Source: CAZWKQ01 sp964634005 (GTDB lineage Bacteria; Bacteroidota; Bacteroidia; Bacteroidales; JACABE01). Taken from it: a stretch of DNA of 37,527 nt. The DNA lies in contig CAZWKQ010000019.1 of assembly GCA_964634005.1 (NCBI GenBank), positions 1 through 37,527 on the forward strand. Direction: 5' to 3'. Below are positions 8,571 through 19,700 of the stretch, in pieces; position 1 is the first letter of the stretch; every line of letters begins with the position of its first letter. A program made the position numbers and the translations under genes. The notes beneath the pieces are model-generated. The model ran no database searches. It saw nothing but the letters and a program-made list of their open reading frames with translations, and had not been told where the DNA came from.

Positions 8571-10607
8571 ATGTTGAGAATATCTGTTTTTATATCGGTA
8601 TATATATTAGTAATTTTCAAAATTTATGCTGTATCACAGCCATTAGTTAAATGTATAAGTGTAAATAATGACGGCTCAATTACATTAACATGGCAAAAAC
8701 CAAGTGATATAACCAATTTTCAGCAATACAACATTTACAGAAGCAACTCGATAAGCGGAAATTTTACTCTTATTGACAGTATCAGTAACATTAATTTAAC
8801 TACATATACTGATTTTAATGTGAACGGAAATTCACAATCTTACTATTATTTTCTCAAGTCAAAATCAATCAACGGGCAACTTTCAACATCATCCGATACA
8901 ATAAGAAGTATTTTCCTAACATTAACAAATATCGGAGGGAATATTGCTTCCCTCAGCTGGAATCCTACTCACTTTCCCCCTATTTCAGGAAGTTCTTTAT
9001 ACTATAAAATATACAGTAAAAAAGTATCACAAACTACTTGGATTTTGAGAGATTCTACTCAAAATTTACAATATACCGATACAGTTAAAGTTTGTAGTGA
9101 TACTGTATCCTACAAAGTTGAAAATAACAATTCTTATGGTTGTTATTCAGTTTCTTCTTCCGATAAAAAGCTTTTCGAGGATGTCATTTCTCCTTCAACG
9201 GTAAATATTGATTCAGTAAGTGTAAATATATCGAACGGCAGAACTATTATCGGTTGGATACCAAGCACAACAAACGACACATGGGGATATATAATTTGTC
9301 AAGGCTCACCTTGTGTCACAATAGATACAATCTGGGGTAAAAACTCGAGTTTTTATATTGATACAATAAATAACCCTTGTAATAGTTCTACTTCATACCG
9401 AATAACCGCTTTCGACAGTTGTTTCAACAAAAGCCCTCTTAGTGTACCACACAATAATATTTTGCTAACCAGCCAATTAAATGTATGCGAAGGAAAAATA
9501 ACAATGTCATGGAATAAGTATAATAATATGCTTCCCGCATTACAAGGCTATAGAATCTTTCTAAGTATAAACGGGGGAAATTACACAACAATAGCTGATT
9601 TAAATGCTTCAACTTACAATTACACCATAAGCAATTTAATTGACAGTAATAATTATTGTTTCTATGTACAAGCATACTCACAAAACAACAAAATAACATC
9701 ATCGTCGTGTAAAAAATGTTATTTTTTCACAAAACCGCCCAATCCTTCGGTTTTATATCTCAGTTCGGCCTCCGTTATATCCGACAATCAAAATATTATC
9801 AAAATATATACCGACCCTACAATAAAAGTTAACGGGTTCCAAGTACAAAGAGCAGATTTACTCACAGGCCCTTTCAGTAATTTGGCTACAATACCTTATG
9901 CTTCATTAACAAATTATTCATACACCGATAATTCGGTTGATGCATCAAAAAAAGTATATTACTACCGAATACAATGTTCAGATAGTTGCGGTAATTTGGG
10001 AAAAATATCAAACACAGCCAGAACAATTTTATTAAATGGCAACGCTTTAGACAGTTACACTAATTCGTTAAATTGGACAACATATGGAGACTGGGTAGGC
10101 GGAGTTGATATTTATGAAATTTACCGTTCAATCAACGGAGTTTACAGCTCTGTCCCTATTGCTACTATCCCCAATAATCCATCTTTATCATCATATCAAT
10201 ATAATGACGACATAAAATCTCTGACAAATACTTCAGGCAAATTTGGCTATTATATCAAAGCAATAGAAAAACCAAATGCTACATATTATTTCACTGAAGA
10301 AAGTTTTTCGAATAAAATAGAAATAAATCAAAATCCCGAAATTTTTGTTCCAAATGCATTTGTTCCAAATGGTCTAAATACTGAGTTCAAACCTGTGGCA
10401 GCTTTTGTAAATCCTGAAGGATATTTATTGCAAATATATAATCGCTATGGGCAACTTATTTTCGAAACAAAGCAACCCGATGTAGGTTGGGACGGGAAAT
10501 ATCAGGGAGAATATGTAAAGCAAGGTGTTTATTTTTATTTAATCAGATATAAAAAACCTGAACAAGAAACTAAGCAGTTATATGGTTCTGTAACTGTTAT
10601 TTTTTAA
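8571..10607 (+). CDS. Secreted fibronectin-III-like repeat protein with T9SS type B sorting domain
   Basis: A 678-residue exported protein starting at ATG 8571 (MLRISVFISVYILVIF, signal peptide); the upstream TTG at 8556 would only add five residues before the signal. The body is a string of about five or six fibronectin type III-like beta sandwiches of ~90-100 residues, seen from recurring patterns such as ITLTWQKPSD, QYNIYRSNSISG, YYFLKS and YYRIQCSDSCGN. Several cysteine pairs suggest disulfides. The tail (IFVPNAFVPNGLNTEFKP, GWDGKYQGE, QGVYFYLIRY) is a T9SS type B domain like that of the anti-sigma-like protein upstream. It should be an outer-surface protein, possibly adhesive or structural. 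It lies 59 bases after the M16 homologue and may share its transcript. Confidence 0.84.
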   Translation: MLRISVFISVYILVIFKIYAVSQPLVKCISVNNDGSITLTWQKPSDITNFQQYNIYRSNSISGNFTLIDSISNINLTTYTDFNVNGNSQSYYYFLKSKSINGQLSTSSDTIRSIFLTLTNIGGNIASLSWNPTHFPPISGSSLYYKIYSKKVSQTTWILRDSTQNLQYTDTVKVCSDTVSYKVENNNSYGCYSVSSSDKKLFEDVISPSTVNIDSVSVNISNGRTIIGWIPSTTNDTWGYIICQGSPCVTIDTIWGKNSSFYIDTINNPCNSSTSYRITAFDSCFNKSPLSVPHNNILLTSQLNVCEGKITMSWNKYNNMLPALQGYRIFLSINGGNYTTIADLNASTYNYTISNLIDSNNYCFYVQAYSQNNKITSSSCKKCYFFTKPPNPSVLYLSSASVISDNQNIIKIYTDPTIKVNGFQVQRADLLTGPFSNLATIPYASLTNYSYTDNSVDASKKVYYYRIQCSDSCGNLGKISNTARTILLNGNALDSYTNSLNWTTYGDWVGGVDIYEIYRSINGVYSSVPIATIPNNPSLSSYQYNDDIKSLTNTSGKFGYYIKAIEKPNATYYFTEESFSNKIEINQNPEIFVPNAFVPNGLNTEFKPVAAFVNPEGYLLQIYNRYGQLIFETKQPDVGWDGKYQGEYVKQGVYFYLIRYKKPEQETKQLYGSVTVIF

Positions 10608-10617
10608 AATATTTTAA

Positions 10618-10654
10618 TTTTTTTAACAAAGAAATGATTTTTTTAACAAAGAAA
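10618..10654 (+). repeat. Tandem pair of a 17-base motif (T7-AACAAAGAAA)
   Basis: The 17-base string TTTTTTTAACAAAGAAA occurs at 10618-10634 and again at 10638-10654, a period of 20 bases, in the 177-base gap before the giant surface-protein gene. A 14-base version occurs at 28642-28655. A regulatory role is possible but not shown. Confidence 0.6.
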
Positions 10655-10689
10655 AGTGGTTTTGAAATACAATAATTAAAATAAATGTA

Positions 10690-10697
10690 TATATTTG
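10690..10697 (+). promoter_or_regulatory. Bacteroidota -7 box (TATATTTG) before the giant surface protein
   Basis: TATATTTG matches TAnnTTTG, 88 bases before the ATG at 10785. A TTTG at 10661-10664 lies 25 bases upstream, slightly wider than usual for a -33 element. The long leader and the tandem repeat just upstream suggest separate control of this gene. Confidence 0.5.
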
Positions 10698-10784
10698 TAG
10701 GTTAAAAAAGAAAAAGTTGTCTAAGTTATATATATAAGAACTTTTTTTATTTATAAATCAATTTATTAATTAACTTTTTAAAAA

Positions 10785-13700
10785 ATGAAAAAATTATTAC
10801 TTTTTGTCGTCGCAGTAATAATGGCACAAATTGTTGCTGCACAAACGGTAGTTTTTCAGGAAACATTTGAACCGCCTTCATTAGGGGCAGGTTTAGTTTC
10901 AAGTGCAGATTCTGCAGGTGTTCCCACTACTAATTTTACTCCATGGGCATTATCAACACATCTTGCAAAATCCGGAACACGTTCAGACTCGAACAGAGTT
11001 CAAACAGGAAAAACTATTTACTTAACTTCCACATCTTTCTCTACAACAGGGAATAGCTACGTTATTTTGGAATTTTCACATATATGTAAGCTATTTTTCT
11101 CAGATGGAGGTATGGTTGAAGTTTCAAATAACAATGGTGCAACGTGGACAACTCTTGGTCCTGCTCAATATTTAGGTACAGGAGTTATGATTCAAAGTAA
11201 ATTCAGTGAAAACTCTTACGGAAATGATTGGTTTCCCGGTGATACAATAACAAAACCAACAAATTCGTGGTGGAAAACCGAAAAATTTGACATTTCTTCA
11301 ATCGCTGCTAACCAACCCAATGTCAGAATAAGATTTAAGTATATTGGAAGTGGGAATCCAGCAGGTGCAGGCCGATACGGTTGGCTGATAGATGAAGTAA
11401 AAGTAACTGCAGCTCCTTCTGAGCTTATTCCTCCGACAATAACTATGAATACTTATCCTACAGATACTGTTTATTCAGCAGGACCATATAATGTTTCAGC
11501 TTATGTAAAAGATAATACAGGAGTTGATACAGTTTGGTTAAGCTATCAAATAGGAAACGGGGCTTTCATTAATCTTGGTATGACAAAATCACCAACAATA
11601 GACAGTTTGTACAGTTGTTCTATTCCATTCCCCGGATGGGGTAAAAAAATAACCTACAGAGTAACGGCCAGGGATGTTACTACAGCACAAAACCTAGCTT
11701 ACTCGCCGGCTTCGGGCTATTATAGTTTCTTTATTAAATACGCAACAGCAGGAACTTTTACATTAGGTACAGGTACTTCTACCAATACAAATACAACATA
11801 TCCTGCACCTTATGGTAACTGGTACTGGGGAGCAAAACACCAAATTCTTATTACTAAACAAGAATTAAATGCTATGGGGGCTGCTGCCGGACCTATTATG
11901 TCGTTGGCTTTTGATGTAGCTACAGTACAGGGAACTCCTCTGCAAAACTTCTATATCAGTATAGGCCATACTACTGCCACAGCTTTAGCTTCAGGCGCAT
12001 GGCAATCGAATTTAACAACTGTTTATACTGCTCCTACTTATACTGAAGTTTTGGGCTGGAACACTCACAATTTCACTACTCCATTCAACTGGAATGGTAA
12101 TGACAACATTGTAATTGAAGTATGTTTTAATAACAGTAGTTATACTTATAATGCAGTTACAAGATATACCCCAACTACTTTTAATTCTGTATTGTATTAC
12201 AATACCGATGCTTCAACTGTTTGTCCTACTATTACCGGTGGAACTGCAAGTATGAACCGTCCGAATATGAAATTAGTAATAGGTGGTTCTTCAGGGCTAA
12301 CACAAGATGTCGGAGTTGCTCAAATTACCTATCCTACCGGCGGTGTTACAGCAAATCAAGCATTTAATGTGCAGGCAAGAATTAAAAACTTTGGAACTGC
12401 AGTTTTAAACAAGGCAACCATAAAATACAGTATAGATAACGTTCTTCAGCCTTCTTATGTTTGGAATGTTGGCGGGCTTGCCATGGATTCTTTATCTGCT
12501 CCCTTTGTTGTCGGTAGTTTAAACTTAAACGTTGGCCCTCATCAATTGAAAGTATGGGCAGAATTACCAAATGACAGTATCGACCAAAATAATATCAACG
12601 ATACTGCCTATATCAATTTCTTTGCTTGTGCATCACAACTAAGCGGAACTTACACTATTGGAGGTACAGGAGCAAATTTTGCCAACTTTGCCGAAGCTCT
12701 AACAGGGTTAACACAATGCGGTATCAATGGTCCAGTTGTATTTAATGTTAATCCGGGAACTTATAACGAACAAATAAGCATACCCGAAATTTCAGGCGCT
12801 TCTGCCACTAATACCATTACTTTTAAAGCAGCAAACGATGACAGTACATCTGTAACATTGAGCTTTGCCGGAACATCATCCACCAACTGGATTGTAAGAC
12901 TTAACGGTGCTGATTTCATTACATTTAAAAACATGACATTCGCTCCTCTTGACTCAACAAATTCAAGGGCTGTATTAATAACAAACGGCGCAACTTATAA
13001 TAACTTTATTGGCAACCGCTTTATTGGATATTACGGTACAGACGAAAATCAGTCATTGGTTAATATTTTTACTGGAGCTAACAATAACAATACAATTAGA
13101 GGAAACAATATAATTAAAGGTTCAAGAGCTATAAATATCAAAGGTACAGCTACATTGCCTCTTGAAAATGTTAATATAGTTTCCAACCTTTCTAATAATG
13201 CTCAGGTTTATGGTATTTATGCTCAATACATTAATAAAGTGACCATAGACTCAAATACTGTAAATACAACTTATGCCAATACTAATAAATACGCTATTTA
13301 CGCACAATATGCCAATCATTTTGATAAAATAACAAAAAATACGGTTATATTAGGTGGTGGTACAAACATGTATGGTATTTTAGTTGAAAACTCTACATCT
13401 GCAGATAGCTCGAGAGGATTGGTAGCCAATAACTTCGTAAGTATAACTGACGGTTCAAGTTATGCATACGGAATTCGTATTAATTCATCAAGCAGATATA
13501 ATGTATATTTCAATTCGGTAGTAACTAACGGAAATAATACAACCGACACAAGAGCCTTGAATATTGTAAGTACTAGTTCTAATATCAATTTATATAACAA
13601 CAATCTTCAAAGTAACAGATACCCGATTTACGTTGAAGGAACTTCTGTAGCTCAATCAAATTATAACAATTTCTATTCTACAGGAACTACTTTTGCATAT

Positions 13701-16700
13701 TGGGGAACTCAAGCATACACTACTTTGAATGCACTCAAGGCAGCAACAAACAGAGATACAAACTCTTTATCAATTAATCCTTTCTTTGTTGGTTTAACTA
13801 ATTTACATACATTCAACGGACTATTATACGGAATGGGAATTTCACTTCCTGAAGTTACAAATGATATTGATGGAGCACCACGTGCTAATCCTCCATGTAT
13901 TGGTGCCGATGAATTTACTCCTCCACCAAATGATGCTTCATTATTAGAAATTTTAACACCTATAACTGCTTGCGGACTTACAAATGCAGAAATTGTTAAG
14001 GTAGTTATTAAAAACGTTGGTGCTACAACAATGACTCCAAACAGCTTCACAGCTGCATACAGAATTGCAAACTCTGTACCTGTAGTATCTTCACCTATTA
14101 ACAGAACTGTACTACCCGGAGATACAATACACTACTCTTTTGCAACGCCTGCAAATATGTCTGTTGCAACCATAATGAAAGATTCTACTTTCACTTTCAA
14201 AGCATGGGTTAGTTTAACTGGCGATTACGCTCAAGCAAACGACTCTACAGATAAAACAGTTGTTTCTAAATATTTACCTCCGGATCCTATCGTTCAAAAT
14301 GTTACGATTCCATGGGGTAACTCTACTGTATTGACTGCTACATCAAATGATACTTTACAATGGTTTACAAGTTCGACAGCAACTACACCTATTTATACAG
14401 GTAAATTCTTTACAACACCAGTATTATATGATACAACTACATATTATGTACAAGCCGTCAGCTCGACATTGACTACAAGTTCTCTTACAACAGTAATGAC
14501 AGGAACAACTAACTGTGGCGGCGGGTTTATGTTCGATTTAACCGCACAATCACAACCGGTTAATATAAACGGATTTGGATTGCGTTGTTACAATTCAGGT
14601 TCTGTACCCGTATCAGTTTATTATAAAGTAGGTACTAATACCGGTTTCACTACAAATCAAGCTGCATGGACACTTGTCGGAAGTTATACAGTTAATTCAA
14701 ACGGACCTGCTGCTTTAACTACACTTAATCTGCCTATAGGAACTCAAATTACCATACCTGCCGGACAAACATACGCAATTTATTTACAATATCATAGCCA
14801 GTACGGAACTGCAAGTACTACATACCAGAATGCAGATTTAATTTTGTCTAATGGAGGTGCACATTGTACAAACTGGGATGGATGCTGTTTCCCACGCGAG
14901 TTTAACGGAGCAATATATTACACTAAAGGTGCAGCAGGCTGTGCAAGTGCTAAAGTGCCTATAACCGTTAATGTAGCTCAATTCGATAAAGAAGCCGGTA
15001 TTTCGAAAGTTATAACACCTTCCGGATGCGGTTTAAATATGGTTCCAATTTCTATTAAAGTATTCAATAACGGAAATCAACCGATAAATGGTAATATTAC
15101 TGCTCGTTACAAAATAGACAATGGCAACTTTACTACTCCGGAACCTATTACAACTGTTATTCCTGCATTTGACACTATTACATTTACATTTGCAACTTTA
15201 GCTAATTTATCAGCACCTGTTAACGATACATTCTATAAAGTTACTGCTGAAGTAATGTTGCAAAACGATCCTTATGCAGCAAATAACACTAACTTCAAAG
15301 ATTCAATTCTTTCGAGATTTACACCTCCTATGCCAACTGCATCTGGTGTAAATATAACTTACGGTATGACAGCAACTTTAAATGCAACTTCATCTTATCC
15401 TATGTTTTGGTATAGCCAACCTACAGGAGGCAACAGTTTAGCACAAGGTGCAACATTTACTACTCCCCCGCTTTATAATAACACAACTTACTATGTTGAA
15501 GCAAATACAAGCATACAATCTAATGTAACCTTAGGAACAGGTACATCAACAAATACTACTACATCTTATCCCGCTCCTTACGGTTCTTTTTACTGGGGTG
15601 CTAAACACCAGATTTTAATTACAAAAGCAGAATTAAACGCTTTGGGTATAACAGGCGGACCTATTACTTCATTAGCATTTGAAGTAATTCAACCACAAGC
15701 TCAACCGTTGACTAATTTTACTATTGCTATGGCTCACACAACCTTATCTGCAATGGTTTCAGGCACTTGGGCTACAAACCTTACAACTGTTTACACTCAT
15801 CCTTCTTATGTTCCAACTGCAGGATGGAATACTCATACTTTCACTACTCCTTTTATATGGAATGGGAATGACAATATTATTGTTGAAACTTGTTTCAATA
15901 ATAGCAGTTACACAAATAATAGTACGACAACATATACTGCAACTACATTTAACTCTGTATTATATTACAATGCTGATGCTTCAACTGTATGTTCAACTAC
16001 TTCTGGAGGAACAGTAAGTATGAATCGTCCAAATATGAAGCTTATTGCAAATATTCCGGGTTGTAGCAGTCCAAGAAAAGACGTTGTTGTGGTTGTTGGC
16101 CCTCCGCCTCAAAACGATGCAGGGGTTACTGCTCTTGTAAATCCATCGGGGAACACACCTGCAGGAGTATCTACACCTATTAAAGTAAAGGTAAAGAACT
16201 ATGGTCAAGCTCCATTAACCAGTGTTAATATTGCTTGGAGACTGAATGGTGCCGTTAAACCTAATTATTCATGGACAGGTAACATAGCACCGGGTGCTGA
16301 TTCTGTTATTACAATAGCAAACGAAACATTTGCAGGTGGTCTATACTGTATTAAAGCATGGACATTCTTACCTAATAATATTTTAGATAGTGTTCCGTCA
16401 AACGACACCTTGTTTAATTCATGTTTCACTGCTTGCTTGAACGGAACATATACTATTGGAGATACTACCGGTGGTGTAATAAAGGATTTCCCTTCATTCA
16501 ATGCTGCTGTTAATGCATTAAAATTCGGCGGTGTTTGCGGTCCTGTTACTTTCCTTGTAGATACAGGAACTTATAATGAACAGGTAAGAATTCCTGAAAT
16601 TATGGGAGCTTCTGCTATTAATACAATTACTTTCAAATCAGTAAGCAACGACAGTACTAAAACCAAACTTCAGTTTGCTTCTACAGTAAGTACCCTTAAC

Positions 16701-19700
16701 TACACATTACTACTTGATAGTGCCGATTACATCAGATTTGAAAAAATGACAATAAGAGCAATTGGCACTTCGTATGGTAGGGTTATAGAGCTTAGAAACG
16801 GAGCAAATAATAACATCTTCTCAAATAATGTTATTGAGATGCCTGTAACTACCAGCAGTAATTATGCCGGAGTATATGATTATACAACTTTAAATCAATA
16901 CAATAAATACCTGAATAATGTTATTCTTAACGGATACTATGGTATGTACATTTACGGTATAAGCACTACAGTTTTCCAAAAAGGAACAGAAATTATCGGT
17001 AATAGAGTTCAAAATTTCTACTATTATGGTATTATGTCTTATTATCAGGATTCTGTTAGAATATCACGAAATATAATTACTTCTAACACTGCAAGTACTT
17101 ATGTATATGGATTGTATATGTATTATTGTCCGAATGCGTTCAGAATTACTAAAAACCAAATTATTCTAACAAATGCCGGCAGCAGCTATGGTATGTATAT
17201 GTCAAATTGCACAGGTACTTCAACTGCTACAGGATTAGTTGCAAATAATATGGTTGCTCTAGCTAATGGAACTACATCTTCTACAAATTATGGAATTTAC
17301 CCTGTAACTACAAGTTTCGCTAATTTTTACTATAATACTGTACTTATAAGCGTACCTTCACCTTCAAGTGGAAATTGTTTATATCAATCTGGCGGAACTG
17401 CAAATTCGTTGAATTTCATTAACAATAACTTTGTAAATACAGGCGGTGGCAGAGCCGCATATTATGCCACAACTACTGCCATTAATTTGTGTAACTTTAA
17501 TAATTATTTCACAACAGGAACTACATTAGCATACTGGACAACCAATCAAAACAACTTAGCTGCTTTAAAAGCTGCAAGCGGTAAAGATTCTGCCTCTGTA
17601 TCTATAAATCCTTTATTCTTCTCAAATACAGACTTACACTTACAATCAACCGATTTAAGTGCAATGGGTACACCATTAGCTGAAGTAACTGATGATATCG
17701 ACGGACAACCTCGCGGGTTAATACCAACTATTGGTGCTGACGAAGTTCCAATGATAGCGTTCGATGCCGGTATTACTTCAATTATTACTCCATTGAGTAC
17801 TGAAACTGAAGGTAATATGGTTAGTGTTAAAGTATATTTCAAGAATTTCGGAACTAATACTTTAACTTCAATACCAATAAATTATAAACTCAACAACCAA
17901 GCTGTTGTTACTCAAATTTGGACAGGTAATTTACCATCTCTTGGTATCGACAGTATGGTATTCAACACACCTATTATCGTACCTGCAGGAAATAACTCAA
18001 TTTGTGCTTATACTACTCTGCAAAATGATTCAAATTCATTTAATGATCAGAAATGTAAAAACTTTTTCGGAACTCCTTTATTTGATGCACAAACTACCAG
18101 AGTCGTTCCAATTCAGGGAGGCTGTAACTTATCTAATGAAACAGTTAAAATTTGGATTAGAAATAGAGGTATAAACGCTATAAATAGTACCTTCTTTGCA
18201 AGCTATACTAAAGTTGGTTATCCAGGTTCTACAATTGTTGAGCCTGTAACTGTTCCTATTCCTGTTAACGACAGTATTTTATATACTTTCAACGCTCCTG
18301 TTGACCTTTCTGTAACTACACAAGATATAACCTACACTATAAAAGCTTGGGTAACATTGCCAAATGATAACATTCCTTCAAATGATACTGCCTTTACTTC
18401 AGTTAACTCACTTCACACTCCTGATGTTCCGATTGTAAACAATGTTACTATTCCTTACGGAACAAGTGCAAGTTTATTTGCATCATCACCAACAAACGAC
18501 CCGTTATACTGGTTTGAAGTTCCTTCAGGAGGTTCATCAATATTTAATGGAACTAACTACATTACTCCTTATATGTATGCTACAGATACTTTCTATGTTG
18601 AGGCTAATACAAGTATTTTGTCGAATGTTCAGGTTGGAACCGGTACATCAACAAATACAACATCATCTTATCCTGCTCCTTACGGTTCGTTCTACTGGGG
18701 TGCAAAACATCAAATACTGATAACAAAAGCAGAACTTAATGCTTTAGGTATTACAAACGGTCCAATTACATCGCTTGCTTTTGAAGTTATACAACCACAA
18801 GCTCAACCACTAACAAACTTTACAATTAGACTTGGACATACCAACCTAACTGCTATGGTTTCGGGAAACTGGGTAAGTAACCTTACAACAGTTTACACAC
18901 ATCCTGCCTATGTCCCATCTACAGGTTGGAATACTCATACATTTACAACTCCGTTTGTTTGGAATGGTACGGATAATTTGATTATTGAAACATGTTTCAA
19001 TAACGGTAGTTATACTAATAACAGTACTACAACATACACAGTAACATCATTTAACTCAGTTCTATATTTGAATCAGGACAATGCGACTGTATGTTCAAAT
19101 ACTACCGGCGGAACAGTATCGACTAACCGTCCGAATATGAAAATTATTGCTAATATTCCAGGATGCAGCAGTCCAAGAGAACCTTTGATTGTCAATGTTG
19201 GTGCTCAACCTGCAAAAGATGCCGGCGTAATTCAGATTGTAACTCCAAATACAGGAGTGAACCTGACATCAAACGAAGTTGTAAAAGTTAAAATTAAAAA
19301 CTTTGGTTCTACTGCTATTACAAACTTCAATGTTAGATACAGAATAGGCAATAATCCTGTTGTAACCCAGTTAGTAACTGATACTATCCAAGCAAATGAC
19401 ACTTTATTATTTACATTTACTCAAAATGCAAATGTTGGTACTGTTGGTCAGACATATTGCTTCAAGTCATGGACTTCATTGACAAACGACGCTACACCAC
19501 TCAACGATACCACAAGCAAATGTATTACCAATAATATGCCTGTTTATTGTATTTCAACAGCTACAAGCACTGCATACGAAGATTTAACAAATGTTACTTT
19601 CAATACTATTAACAATACTTCTTCAGCCGCTCCATCAGGTAATATGTACACCGACTTTTCTAACTCAGTAGCACCTACATTTATCCAACCGGGTATGACT

